Source of the DNA: Streptomyces sp. NBC_00247
Lineage (GTDB): Bacteria; Actinomycetota; Actinomycetes; Streptomycetales; Streptomycetaceae
Length of the DNA: 64,000 bases
Direction of reading: 5' to 3'
Assembly (NCBI RefSeq): GCF_036188265.1
Contig: NZ_CP108093.1
Coordinates: forward strand, 2,728,001 to 2,792,000
Shown here: positions 8,877-17,246 of the stretch, piece by piece
Layout of the letters: every line of letters starts with the position of its first letter
Numbering within the stretch: position 1 is the first letter of the stretch
The notes under the pieces: generated by a model
Told to the model about the DNA's origin: nothing
What the model saw: only the letters and a program-made list of their open reading frames with translations
The model's database searches: none
Translations under genes and position numbers: made by a program

Positions 8877-10442
8877 ATGAACAGTCTCGACTGGACCGTA
8901 CTCATCGGATACTTCGGTGTGATGGTCGCGATCGGACTCTGGTCGCACAAGCGCGTGGACACCGTCGGCGACTTCTTCACGGCCGGCGGGAAGATGCCGT
9001 GGTGGCTGTCCGGCATCTCGCACCACATGTCGGGGTACAGCGCGGTGATGTTCACCGGCTACGCCGGCATCGCCTACACGTACGGGGTCACCTCGTTCGT
9101 CACGTGGTCGCTCCCGATCGCCATCGGCATCTTCATCGGCGCGAAGCTCTTCGCGCCCCGGCTCAACCGGCTGCGCTCCCGGCTGCGGGTCGCGTCGCCG
9201 CTGGAGTACCTGAAGAACCGCTACAACGTGCAGACCCAGCAGGCTCTCGCCTGGTCCGGTCTGCTGCTGAAGATCGTGGACGTCGGCGCCAAGTGGGCCG
9301 CCATCGCCACGCTGCTCTCCGTCTTCACGGGACTCACCATCAGCCAGGGCATCCTCATCACCGGTGTGGTGACCGCCGTTTACTGCACGGTCGGCGGACT
9401 GTGGGCCGACGCGCTCACCGAGCTGGGGCAGTTCGTCATCCAGCTGTGCGCCGGACTCGCGATGCTGATCGCCGTGATGGGCAAGCTGGACGGCTTCTCC
9501 ACCCTGTGGACGGTCTGGGACAAGCTCCCCGAGGGTCACGCCGACCCGACCGCCGGTCCGTACACGGTGACGTTCCTGCTGGCGTTCCTCTTCATCAAGA
9601 CCTTCGAGTACAACGGCGGCATGTGGAACCAGGCGCAGCGGTACATGGCCACCGACTCGGCGCGCTCCGCGACGCGTTCGGCCCGCCTCTCCGCCGTCCT
9701 GTGGTTCGTCTGGCCCGCGGTGCTGTTCTTCCCGATGTGGTGCGCGCCGCTGCTCGTCCACGCGCAGAAGCCGGACGCCTCGGACAGCTACGCCCTGATG
9801 ACGGAACAGCTGCTGCCGCACGGCCTGTTGGGCCTGGTGATCGTCGGCTTCTTCTCGCACACGATGGCCATGTGCTCCTCGGACGCCAACGCCATCGCCG
9901 CCGTCTTCACGCGAGACATCGCGCCGACCCTCTCCAAGGCGGCGCGTGGCTGGAACGAGCGTGTCGGCCTGATCGCGGCCCGTTGGACCACGATCGCCTT
10001 CCTCGCGCTGTCGATGGCGGTCGCCACGCAGGTCAGCTCTCCGACCTTCAAGGACATCATCACCGTCGTCATCAAGTGGGTCGCCGGCCTGATGGGCCCG
10101 ATCGCGATCCCGTTCATGCTCGGTCTGCTGCGTACGTTCCGCAAGTCCGGGCCGACCGCGGCGCTGACCAGCTGGGCGATGGGGCTGCTCGCGTTCTGGC
10201 TGGTCAACTACCCGATCAACTGGGCCGTGGACGGCGGTGTCCCGCTCCAGTACCAGGTCTCGGTGCCGCTGGCCGTGTCGCTGATCCTGTACATCGTGAT
10301 CGGGTTCGTGAAGCCGGAGGACACCCCGGAGCGCGACGCGGTCCTCGCCCGCATCAACGAGGACGGCGACGACGGTTCGGCCGCCGCGTCCCTGCCCGCC
10401 CAAGGTGGCCCGGCCGCGGACGCCGCCCCGGTCCGGGACTGA
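8877..10442 (+). CDS. Sodium:solute symporter family protein
   Basis: 521 residues with about 13 membrane segments, beginning directly with a hydrophobic helix (DWTVLIGYFGVMVAIGLW) and continuing with the SSS-family start SHKRVDTVGDFFTAGGKMPW, which is typical for Na+-coupled sugar or organic-solute importers of this superfamily. The last 40 residues are a charged, Ala-rich cytoplasmic tail. The ATG at 8877 has GGAGG seven bases upstream; an in-frame extension to about 8739 lacks a ribosome site. It stands alone: a hairpin follows the stop. Substrate cannot be told from sequence. Confidence 0.9.
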   Translation: MNSLDWTVLIGYFGVMVAIGLWSHKRVDTVGDFFTAGGKMPWWLSGISHHMSGYSAVMFTGYAGIAYTYGVTSFVTWSLPIAIGIFIGAKLFAPRLNRLRSRLRVASPLEYLKNRYNVQTQQALAWSGLLLKIVDVGAKWAAIATLLSVFTGLTISQGILITGVVTAVYCTVGGLWADALTELGQFVIQLCAGLAMLIAVMGKLDGFSTLWTVWDKLPEGHADPTAGPYTVTFLLAFLFIKTFEYNGGMWNQAQRYMATDSARSATRSARLSAVLWFVWPAVLFFPMWCAPLLVHAQKPDASDSYALMTEQLLPHGLLGLVIVGFFSHTMAMCSSDANAIAAVFTRDIAPTLSKAARGWNERVGLIAARWTTIAFLALSMAVATQVSSPTFKDIITVVIKWVAGLMGPIAIPFMLGLLRTFRKSGPTAALTSWAMGLLAFWLVNYPINWAVDGGVPLQYQVSVPLAVSLILYIVIGFVKPEDTPERDAVLARINEDGDDGSAAASLPAQGGPAADAAPVRD

Positions 10443-10788
10443 CGCCCCGCCCCGGGGCTTCCGGGGCACGCGGGCGCGGGAAGGGGTACGTACGCGCACG
10501 GGCCGGGGCTCCTCGGCTGTCGACGCCGCAAGGCGGTCGCCACCGGGGGCCACCGGCCCGTGGGCGATGCGACGGGCCCCCGCACGGTGCGCCGGGCCCC
10601 GCACGATGGGGAGGCTCTCAGGGAGAGGCGAACCAGCAGAAGGCGAAGAGCTCCCACCGCGTCGTCGTGCTTCCCGGCCCGCCGACTCGCCGACCGCAAC
10701 AGCCTGGTGTCCGGCACCCGCGCCGTCACCGAGACAGGTGGGCCGTCCGGGGGAGGTCTCCTGGTGAGCGGGAGCGGCCCGGGCCTGG
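10443..10788. other. Intergenic region with hairpin, no gene
   Basis: 346 bases between the convergent symporter gene and the small minus-strand gene at 10789. It contains the hairpin at 10449-10467; otherwise I see nothing recognisable. Confidence 0.5.
10449..10467 (+). terminator. Hairpin terminator after the symporter gene
   Basis: GCCCCGG / CCGGGGC stem (7 bp) with loop ggctt, beginning 7 bases after the symporter stop. Confidence 0.5.
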
Positions 10789-11106
10789 TCACTTCCCTTC
10801 GCGCGGCAGCTGCGCGACGAAGTCCGGCAGACCGGGCGCGGAGGGCGGCTGCCGCCCCGGAAGGTAGCGCCGGTAGTGGTCGGCGACCAAGCCGCGCAGC
10901 CGGGCCTCGTCCGGCTCCTCACCGGTCGGTTCGAGGCGGACCCGGTGGGGCTCGCCCGTCATGCGCAACGGTCTGGCCGTCGCGTCGAAGCCGCAGGAGT
11001 ACTCGTCGGGCATCTCCCACCACGCCTCCGCGTACGCCTGGTCCCTCAGGACGTACATGTGGAACTCGTCGTCGAAGATGATCACGGGTGCGGCCGGCGT
11101 CGTCAT
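10789..11106 (-). CDS. Small uncharacterised protein
   Basis: 105 residues, start MTTPAAPVIIFDDEFHMYVL at 11106. It is acidic in the first half (DEFHMYV, EAWWEMPDEYSCGF) and basic toward the C-terminus (YRRYLPGRQPP). No signal peptide or membrane segment. I do not recognise the family, but the spread of Trp, Tyr and acidic residues and the clear codon bias argue for a real gene. Upstream in-frame extension to 11316 is possible but looks like non-coding composition. It shares no obvious operon with the neighbours. Confidence 0.6.
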   Translation of the reverse strand: MTTPAAPVIIFDDEFHMYVLRDQAYAEAWWEMPDEYSCGFDATARPLRMTGEPHRVRLEPTGEEPDEARLRGLVADHYRRYLPGRQPPSAPGLPDFVAQLPREGK

Positions 11107-11324
11107 CCGCGGAGTATGCGGTGTGAGACCGATCCGGCGACAGCCCTTTTCCTCAGTGCCGGGAGCGTGCGGGCTGAACGGACCGAACACCGCGACGGCG
11201 CGGAGCGCGGCAGGAAGCCGGAGCATGTCCACGGCCCCCGGGCGTTCCGTGCCGAGCGCCGGGGCGGCGGCACGGGAAGGGGTGCGGATGTCGTTGGCCG
11301 GCGGCCCCGGGGCCACGGGGGCCG

Positions 11325-11987
11325 TCAGCCCTCCGCCCGGTCTCCGGCGCCGCCGCGCGGGCGCAGCGCGTCCACGACGAGGTCGAGGACCCGGCCGGTG
11401 CGGTCCGGGGTGTCGCCGATGGCCACCGCGTGGAAGACGCCGAAGACCATGGACGTGACGTCGTCGGGATCGACGTCCGCGCGGAGCGAACCGGTGCGCA
11501 CCCCCGCCGCGAGCAGGGTCGCGACGGCCGCGGTGAGGCGCTCCCGGGTGGCCGGGGTGGCGATGGCCCCGGATGCCCAGCCGGAGCGGAGGGTGCCCAT
11601 CATGCCGCTCTTGGCCGCGACGAACTCCGCGTACCGGTCCATCCAGGCGCGCAGGGCGACCTCGGGCGGGAGCGTGCCGAGCAGTTCGTCGGCGCTTTCG
11701 GTGACGGCGTCGAGTTCCGCCGCGAAGACGGCCTCCACCAGCGCTTCCCGGGTGGGGAAGTGGCGGTACAGGGTGCCGATGCCGACGCCCGCCGCGCGGG
11801 CGACGGTCTCCAGCGGGACGGTGTCGTCGGCCGCGGCGAACGCCGTACGGGCGGCGGCGACGAGCTTCTCGCGGTTGCGTCGCGCGTCGGCTCGGGCGGG
11901 GCGGCCGGCGGCGGGATGCCCGGCGGCGGGGTGGGACTCGGGGATACCGGGCGACTCGGGGGAATCCGCGGCGTCTGGAGCATTCAA
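11325..11987 (-). CDS. TetR-family repressor, divergent from aldo/keto reductase
   Basis: About 220 residues. After a Pro/Ala-rich leader, the DNA-binding domain is clear (REKLVAAARTAFAAADDTV, then LETVARAAGVGIGTLYRHF, then TREALVEAVF). The rest is the helical ligand-binding domain. The start is uncertain: TTG at 11987 has GGAGG about 10 bases upstream, whereas the ATG at 12047 would put the operator inside the coding region. It is divergent from the reductase gene, and two identical palindromes in opposite orientation fill the gap between them, so it most likely represses both genes and responds to a reductase substrate. Confidence 0.85.
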   Translation of the reverse strand: MNAPDAADSPESPGIPESHPAAGHPAAGRPARADARRNREKLVAAARTAFAAADDTVPLETVARAAGVGIGTLYRHFPTREALVEAVFAAELDAVTESADELLGTLPPEVALRAWMDRYAEFVAAKSGMMGTLRSGWASGAIATPATRERLTAAVATLLAAGVRTGSLRADVDPDDVTSMVFGVFHAVAIGDTPDRTGRVLDLVVDALRPRGGAGDRAEG

Positions 11988-11989
11988 AA

Positions 11990-12003
11990 CGGAGGAACCT
12001 CCG
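11990..12003. promoter_or_regulatory. TetR operator 1, CGGAGG-AA-CCTCCG
   Basis: Palindrome with 6-bp arms and a 2-base centre, placed at the start of the TetR gene. With its flank, aaaCGGAGGAACCTCCG is a 17-base match to the reverse complement of operator 2. Confidence 0.65.
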
Positions 12004-12024
12004 GTAGTGGTACCGTCGACATAA

Positions 12025-12038
12025 CGGAGGTTCCTCCG
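12025..12038. promoter_or_regulatory. TetR operator 2, CGGAGG-TT-CCTCCG
   Basis: Mirror copy of operator 1, with centres 35 bp apart, 35 bases before the aldo/keto reductase ATG. The two copies form one large inverted repeat across the divergent promoter. Confidence 0.65.
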
Positions 12039-12072
12039 TTTCTTCATCCTCTCACGAGAACGGGATGACCTC

Positions 12073-13002
12073 ATGACGAGCACAGACACCACGACAGCCA
12101 CCGGCGTCCCCCGCGCCGGAGGGGCCGGCCGGCTCGGCGCCCGTACCGTCTCCCGCATCGGCTTCGGCGCCATGCAGCTCCACCGCCTCGCCCACGACCG
12201 TGCCGCCGCCCTCGCCGTGGTGCGCCGGGCGGTCGAGCTCGGCGTCGACCACATCGACACCGCCCAGTTCTACGGGGACGGCTTCTCCAACGACGTCATC
12301 CGCGAGGCCGTCCGCCCCGAGGACGGCGTCACCGTCGTCAGCAAGGTCGGCGCCACGCCCCACTCCGGCGGCCCGCACCCGATGCGTCTCGCCCAGCGGC
12401 CCGAAGAGCTCCGGGCCTCCGTCGAGGACAACCTCAAGAGCCTCGGTCTCGACCGGATTCCCGTGGTCAACCTGCGCCGCGCCTCCCGCGCTCCCGGCCT
12501 GATCGCCGAAGGCGACCAGGTGGTCGACATCGACGACCAGCTCGCCGTCATGACCGCCCTGCGCGACGAGGGCAAGATCGACGCGATCGGCGTCAGCCAT
12601 GTCGGCATCGACGAACTGCGCCGGGCACTCCCCGCAGGTCCCGTCTGCGTGCAGAACGCGTACAGCCTGGTCGCCCGCGACGACGAGGAGATGCTCCGGC
12701 TCTGCGTCGCGGAGGGCATCGCCTGGGTGCCGTACTTCCCGCTCGGAAGCGCCTTCCCCGGCATGCCGAAGGTGACCGAGGAACCGGCCGTCCTCGCGGT
12801 CGCCGAGTCACTGGGCCGCACCCCGGCCCAGACCGGCCTGTCCTGGCTGCTCCACCACGCCCCGAACGTGCTGCTCATCCCCGGCACGGCCGACACCGGG
12901 CACCTGGAGGCGAACGTGGCCACCGGGACGATCGCCCTCGACCCGACGGCCCTCGCCGCCCTGGACGCCGTCCCGACCCGCTCGGGGGACATCCTCGGCT
13001 GA
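12073..13002 (+). CDS. Aldo/keto reductase
   Basis: 309 residues, NADPH-dependent reductase of the AKR (beta/alpha)8 barrel family. Visible landmarks are IGFGAMQLHRL, the catalytic region GVDHIDTAQFYGDGFSNDVI with Asp and Tyr, the loop VVSKVGATPHSGG at the place of the catalytic Lys, and IGVSHVGIDELRRAL. The C-terminal segment LLIPGTADTGHLEANV is the cofactor-binding strand and helix. Members of this branch are annotated as oxidoreductases of unknown substrate. It is divergent from, and probably repressed by, the adjacent TetR protein. A strong hairpin follows it. Confidence 0.92.
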   Translation: MTSTDTTTATGVPRAGGAGRLGARTVSRIGFGAMQLHRLAHDRAAALAVVRRAVELGVDHIDTAQFYGDGFSNDVIREAVRPEDGVTVVSKVGATPHSGGPHPMRLAQRPEELRASVEDNLKSLGLDRIPVVNLRRASRAPGLIAEGDQVVDIDDQLAVMTALRDEGKIDAIGVSHVGIDELRRALPAGPVCVQNAYSLVARDDEEMLRLCVAEGIAWVPYFPLGSAFPGMPKVTEEPAVLAVAESLGRTPAQTGLSWLLHHAPNVLLIPGTADTGHLEANVATGTIALDPTALAALDAVPTRSGDILG

Positions 13003-13074
13003 AGCGAACACGCCCTCCGCGGACAGGGCTTCCGGCTCGGCGGCCTCGGGCGCCCCGCCGCGCCCACGACGGAA

Positions 13075-13103
13075 GCCGCCCCCGGCACGGTGCCGGGGGC
13101 GGC
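13075..13103 (+). terminator. Strong hairpin terminator after the aldo/keto reductase
   Basis: GCCGCCCCCGGC pairs perfectly with GCCGGGGGCGGC (12 bp) around loop acggt, about 70 bases past the stop. Confidence 0.75.
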
Positions 13104-13351
13104 CCTCCCCGCGGGGAGACGCGCGCTAGTCGGTGCACCCCGACGGCGTCCGGCGTCGCCGCCGTGACGCGGTCGGCACCACCACCCCACCCGGCGACCT
13201 TGCGGCACCGACACCCGCCCGGCACCCCTGCCGCGCCCACGCCCCCACCCGGTGTCGAGATCGGGCCACGCGGCCGGAAGGTGGTGCGTGCGGCACGTCA
13301 CCTCCTCCGCACACCTCCCGCCCCTTGCCCGGCAGACCGGCCCCGCCCTAC

Positions 13352-13367
13352 CTTACTTTTCAGTAAG
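13352..13367. promoter_or_regulatory. Palindrome CTTACT-TTTC-AGTAAG before the universal stress gene
   Basis: 6-bp arms, 4-base centre, ending 25 bases before the GTG start. It resembles the TTACTC-N2-GAGTAA operators found at 45.5 and 48.9 kb (12 of 14 positions), but the two central G/C positions differ, so a different regulator is possible. Confidence 0.35.
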
Positions 13368-13392
13368 TTGACTCAGGAGTAAGGAGTTTGGC

Positions 13393-13842
13393 GTGGTCAC
13401 GTACCGGACGGTCATGGTCGGCACGGACGGCTCGGAATCGTCGCTGGCAGCGGTCGAAAGGGCGGCCGGGCTCGCCGCCGCCTGCGCGGCCGAACTCGTG
13501 ATCGCCTGCGCGTACGCACCGTTGCGCGGGCATGAACTCGCGCAGGCACAGGACCAGTTGGGCGCTGAGGCGTACCAAGTGGTGGGCTCCGCACCGGCCG
13601 AGGCCACTCTGCGCGTCGCGACGGACCGGGCCAGGGCACAGGGCGCGGACGACGTGCGGACGATCGCGGTGGAGGACGAACCGGTCGCCGCGCTGACCCG
13701 GATCGCCGAGGAGACGTCCGCCGATCTGCTGGTCGTCGGGAACCGCGGGCTGCGCTCGCTCGCCGGCCGCATCCTCGGCTCCGTACCGGCGGACATCGCC
13801 CGGAAGGCGCCGCTCGACGTACTGATCGTGCACACCACATGA
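13393..13842 (+). CDS. Universal stress protein (UspA family)
   Basis: 149 residues forming one Usp domain. The ATP-binding signature G-x2-G-x9-G-S is intact (Gly116, Gly119, Gly129-Ser130), and the first strand carries the usual VMVGTDGS. Such proteins bind ATP and are induced by stress or dormancy in actinobacteria; some mycobacterial Usp proteins bind cAMP instead. The GTG start has AAGGAG six bases upstream. Its stop overlaps the start of the adenylate cyclase gene (ATGA), so the two are translationally coupled and likely work together. Confidence 0.93.
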   Translation: MVTYRTVMVGTDGSESSLAAVERAAGLAAACAAELVIACAYAPLRGHELAQAQDQLGAEAYQVVGSAPAEATLRVATDRARAQGADDVRTIAVEDEPVAALTRIAEETSADLLVVGNRGLRSLAGRILGSVPADIARKAPLDVLIVHTT

Positions 13843-15023
13843 GTGCGGCGGGACCGGAGCGGGGGGCGTCGGGGGCCGGGGGGCTCCCCGGCGTCGCCGA
13901 ACTCGGCCGGGCCGTCGAGGAGGTACTGCTCGGCGGTGGGCGCGTCTGGACGCGGCAGGAGATGGCCGAACGGTCCGGGGTGGGGGCCGAGCGCACCGCG
14001 CAGATCTGGCGCGCGCTCGGCTTCCCGATGGTCGACGAGGACGCGAGGGTCTTCACCGAAGCCGACGTGGAGGCGCTCCGCGCGGGGGAACGGCTCATCG
14101 CGGCCGGGCTCATCACCGAGGAGAGCGAGATCATGATGGCCCGCGCCCTGGGCCACCACCTCTCCCGCCTCGCCGAGTGGGAGGTGGGCACCCTCTGGTC
14201 CTGGATCAACCGCGAGGCGGAATTCGACCGCGAGTCAGGGTTCGGCGGCGAGTCGGAGTTCGACGGCGAGTCGGGCTTCGCCCTCGACGGCGGGAAGTTG
14301 ATGGCACACGCCGCGGCACTGCTCCCGGAGATGGAGCGGTTGCAGCAGCACGTCTGGCGCCGGCACCTCGCGGCGTACGCGGAACGTGTCCTCGCCGAGG
14401 CGGACGAGGCGGCACGCGCCGGGTCGGGGCAGCGGGCGGACCGGTCGGGGGGCGAGTCGGCGCGCGGAGCCGCGGGCGGGCAGGTGCCGCCGTACGAGGG
14501 CGCCGACGTCCGCGACCGCGCGGTGGGCTTCACCGACATGGTCGGCTACACCCGGATGACCCGCGGCCTCGGCAACGCCGAACTCGTCCGGGTTCTGGAC
14601 CTGTTCGAGAGCCTCACCGGTGACGTGGTCGCCGAGGGGCGGGGCCGGGTCGTGAAGACCATCGGCGACGAGGTGCTCTTCGTCTGCGAGTCGGCCTCCG
14701 CGGCGGCCGACATCGCCCTGGAGCTCACCGCACGCGCCGAGGCCGAGCAGCGGTTGCCGCAGGTACGGACCGGGCTCGCCCACGGAGCCGTCCTCAGCCG
14801 GTTCGGCGACGTCTACGGGGCGGCCGTGAACATCGCCGCCCGCCTCACGGCGGTGGCCCGTCCCGACACCGTCCTCGTCAACACGGAGCTGGCCGGGGAG
14901 CTCGCGGGACTCCCCGGGTACGAACTCCGGTCGCTGCGCCCCGTGTCCGTACGCGGCTACAGCAGGCTCCGGCCGGTGCTGCTGCGGCCCGCATCTCCGC
15001 GCGGGCGGGCCCGGGACGAGTGA
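13839..15023 (+). CDS. Class III adenylate cyclase with N-terminal regulatory domain
   Basis: 394 residues, no membrane segment. Residues 20-190 are helical and resemble the autoinhibitory regulatory domain of mycobacterial Rv1264-type cyclases. Residues 225-360 are the cyclase homology domain with the full catalytic set: metal-binding Asp233 (FTDMVGYT) and Asp277 (TIGDEVLF), adenine-selecting Lys273 and Asp324, and transition-state Asn331 and Arg335. It should therefore be an active homodimeric cyclase making cAMP. Residues 129-149 hold a tandem ESGF/ESEF repeat insert. Rv1264 itself is pH-sensing; whether this one is, is inference. It overlaps the universal stress gene by 4 bases. Confidence 0.9.
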   Translation: MSAAGPERGASGAGGLPGVAELGRAVEEVLLGGGRVWTRQEMAERSGVGAERTAQIWRALGFPMVDEDARVFTEADVEALRAGERLIAAGLITEESEIMMARALGHHLSRLAEWEVGTLWSWINREAEFDRESGFGGESEFDGESGFALDGGKLMAHAAALLPEMERLQQHVWRRHLAAYAERVLAEADEAARAGSGQRADRSGGESARGAAGGQVPPYEGADVRDRAVGFTDMVGYTRMTRGLGNAELVRVLDLFESLTGDVVAEGRGRVVKTIGDEVLFVCESASAAADIALELTARAEAEQRLPQVRTGLAHGAVLSRFGDVYGAAVNIAARLTAVARPDTVLVNTELAGELAGLPGYELRSLRPVSVRGYSRLRPVLLRPASPRGRARDE

Positions 15024-15063
15024 CCCGGTCCGGCCTCTCGCCCCGGAGCCCGGCCCCGGGTGG

Positions 15064-15354
15064 TCAGAGCCCCTGGACGATCAGCCTCTTGCTGTCCGTG
15101 TTCCGGATGCGCAGCGGGGCGATGGCCCGGTACTCCGGCGAGTCGTTCCAGGCGCGCGCGGAGGCCAGGTCCGGGAACTCCACGAGGACGATCTGCCCGG
15201 GCGCCCACTCCCCCTCGACGACGTCGATCTCGCTCCCCCGGGCCAGGTAGCGGCCCCCGTGGGGCGCGAGTGTCGCCACCACCTTCGACCGGTACTCGGC
15301 GAGCTCTTCGGCATCGCCGGTCAACTGCACGTCTGCGATCACGTAGGCGGTCAT
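15064..15354 (-). CDS. DUF1330 family protein
   Basis: 96 residues, a single dimeric alpha/beta-barrel-like domain. It starts MTAYVIADVQLTGDAEELAEY, contains the family core VVEGEWAPGQIVLVEFPDL and ends with EYRAIAPLRIRNTDS. The length matches the family. The start at 15354 fits the conserved N-terminus; the in-frame extension to 15396 does not. Function of the family is unknown. It is convergent with the cyclase gene. Confidence 0.85.
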   Translation of the reverse strand: MTAYVIADVQLTGDAEELAEYRSKVVATLAPHGGRYLARGSEIDVVEGEWAPGQIVLVEFPDLASARAWNDSPEYRAIAPLRIRNTDSKRLIVQGL

Positions 15355-15495
15355 GGGACCGACCCTATGCCGACCAGCGACCATGATCCACTCCAATAGG
15401 GTTGCCGGGCACCCGCGTTGGGCGTACCGGACGACGCCCGAGGCACGCCCGTCCGCACTGCCCGCAGCCCCCGCGATACCTGCGACCCGGCCCGG

Positions 15496-16611
15496 TCATG
15501 CCCTCGGGTAGCGGGCGATCCAACCCGGTGCCGCGGCCGTGGCGTTGTGCAGGGCAGGGCCCTGGGTCATCTCCATCGCGAAGTCGTCGGCGAGTTCCAG
15601 GAGGGTGGCCCGGCCCTCGATCTCGGCGAGCCAGGACGGCGGCAGGGCCGTCTCCCCGTGCAGCGCGCCCAGCAGCGCCCCGCAGACCGCCGCGGTGGGC
15701 GAGGACGGCCCTCCGTGGTTCACGGCCAGCCGGAGCCCGTGGCGTACGTCCTCGCCGACGAGCGCGCAGTACAGCCCCACCGCCAGCACCTCCTCGGCCG
15801 AATCGTCCGCCCCCAGCGACTCGATCAGCGCGGGCCCGGGAATGCCCTGTCGTACGGCTCCGAGGGCCCGGCGCACCGCCTCGGTGACGGGCTCGTGGCC
15901 CGGGCGTTCCGCGAGCAGCGCCAGCGCCCGCTGCACCGACCCGTCCAGCGTGTCCCGCCGGGCCAGACCGTGGACCACCACCGCGAAGGCACCTGCGGCC
16001 AGTTGGGCGGTGGCGTGCCCGTGACTCTGGGCCGCGCACTCCACGGCGAGCTGGCACACCAGCTGCGGCTCCCACCCCGCGAGCAGCCCGAAGGGCGCGG
16101 ACCGGGTCAGCGCGGCGGAGTCCCGGGCGTCCGGGTTCCTCGGCCGTTCCAGGGTGCCCATGGTGGTGTCGCCGAAGCCGTGCAGGCAGGACCGCGCGGG
16201 GGCGCGGCGGGCGTACAGCCACTCCTCACGCGCGAGCCAGCCGTCGCCCTCACGCCGCTCGTCGGGCCCCCAGTCGCGCTGCGTCGCCGCCCACCGCAGA
16301 TGGGCCCGGTACACGTCGGTCGGCGGGTGCCAGGCGCCCGTGTCGCGCCGCACCTGCGCCCGTATCAGCCCGTCCACGGTGAACAGCGTCAGCTGGGTGA
16401 CCGCCGTGACACCGCCCCGCCGCCCGTCCACCGGCACGAAGTCCGCGACCCCGCCGACCCCGTGGGCCTCCCGGATCTCCTCCAGCGTGAGCGGGGTGAC
16501 GGCTGCCCCGAGGGCGTCCCCGAGCGCCGCGCCGAGCAGCGCCCCCCGTACCCGGCTGCGGAAGTCCTGCTGTTCCACACGGCCCCAGACAGCTGTGGTC
16601 CCGATGGTCAT
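15496..16611 (-). CDS. ADP-ribosylglycohydrolase-fold protein lacking the metal-binding Asp motifs
   Basis: 371 residues, all-helical. The N-terminal RGALLGAALGDALGAAV is the family signature. The two motifs that hold the Mg2+ pair in active ADP-ribosylglycohydrolases are changed: the expected TDDT after GVT reads TAVTQL (residues 69-74), and the expected GGDSDST reads GGPSSPT (300-306). The scaffold around both is well kept, so the protein is likely folded but unable to hydrolyse ADP-ribosyl bonds; it may bind ADP-ribose or a partner. The ATG at 16611 has GGGGG nine bases upstream. Its upstream region is shared with the convergent small gene at 16785. Confidence 0.85.
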   Translation of the reverse strand: MTIGTTAVWGRVEQQDFRSRVRGALLGAALGDALGAAVTPLTLEEIREAHGVGGVADFVPVDGRRGGVTAVTQLTLFTVDGLIRAQVRRDTGAWHPPTDVYRAHLRWAATQRDWGPDERREGDGWLAREEWLYARRAPARSCLHGFGDTTMGTLERPRNPDARDSAALTRSAPFGLLAGWEPQLVCQLAVECAAQSHGHATAQLAAGAFAVVVHGLARRDTLDGSVQRALALLAERPGHEPVTEAVRRALGAVRQGIPGPALIESLGADDSAEEVLAVGLYCALVGEDVRHGLRLAVNHGGPSSPTAAVCGALLGALHGETALPPSWLAEIEGRATLLELADDFAMEMTQGPALHNATAAAPGWIARYPRA

Positions 16612-16784
16612 CCGGCCAGTCCCCCTACCGTCGGTACGGCTCCGCCAGCACTGTAATAGAACGGGAACGACTGATTCAGGGCCGGAACGGAATGTACGGA
16701 GTAGCTCTGGAGAACACTTTTGAACGGCATTCATCAGGGTTTAGCCGGACGGACCGGGCCCGGCCGCCCTGCGACCGCGCCCCC

Positions 16785-17105
16785 TCACCGCCGGGGTCCC
16801 GGGCTCGTCCCACCGACCATCCAGGCCAGCGGCGGCCTCCCCTCCCGGCACTCCGCCACCAGCAACACGTCCCGCAGCGAGTCGGTGGCCGCCCGGAGCG
16901 CGAACCGTACGGCGACCTCCCCCGCCGACTCGTCCGCCAGCACCTCCCGCGCCCCGGCGAGCACGCCCTCCCCGCAGGCCAGGAGCTCGGCCTCCACGTC
17001 GTCGGCCAGCCGCGACATCCGGCTGTCGGGGTCGTCGGTGCTGAGGTAACACCGCCTGCCCTCGGGGGAGTTCCAGGGCAGCAGGCGGAACTGGGAATCG
17101 GCCAT
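16785..17105 (-). CDS. Small protein of XRE/DUF397 modules
   Basis: 106 residues: FRLLPWNSPEGRRCYLST, then SRMSRLADDVEAELLACGEG, then a conserved helical C-terminal half ending DVLLVAECREGRPPLAWMVG. The gene at 57741 encodes a clear paralogue (LLPWTREDGAPCYLVT, VSRMADEME, LRFVATRLSECLTDALRIAE). Proteins like this are commonly encoded divergently from an XRE regulator in Streptomyces, as here (start 142 bases from the XRE gene). The biochemical role is unknown. The ATG at 17105 has GAGG eight bases upstream. Confidence 0.75.
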   Translation of the reverse strand: MADSQFRLLPWNSPEGRRCYLSTDDPDSRMSRLADDVEAELLACGEGVLAGAREVLADESAGEVAVRFALRAATDSLRDVLLVAECREGRPPLAWMVGGTSPGPRR

Positions 17106-17246
17106 GACGTGTGCCTCGCAGACGCAGTGACTCGGGGTGACTTCCATCGGGTGATGCTCACCGTTCGTGACTCGATGATCACCGCCGCGACCTACTCTCA
17201 AAAGCAGCACACGATTGCCCGCGCACAGGACAACGGGAGGACCACG

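Larger units (their letters stand above)
13003..13392. other. Intergenic region, terminator then promoter, no gene
   Basis: 390 bases between the aldo/keto reductase and the universal stress protein gene. The left part holds the terminator hairpin, the right end a palindrome and the ribosome site of the next gene. Frames in the middle are composition-driven. Confidence 0.5.

Noticed and set aside
12004..12047. ATG at 12047 as the TetR start
   Set aside because: It would put one operator and the promoter inside the coding region, and spacing to GAGAGG is near zero.
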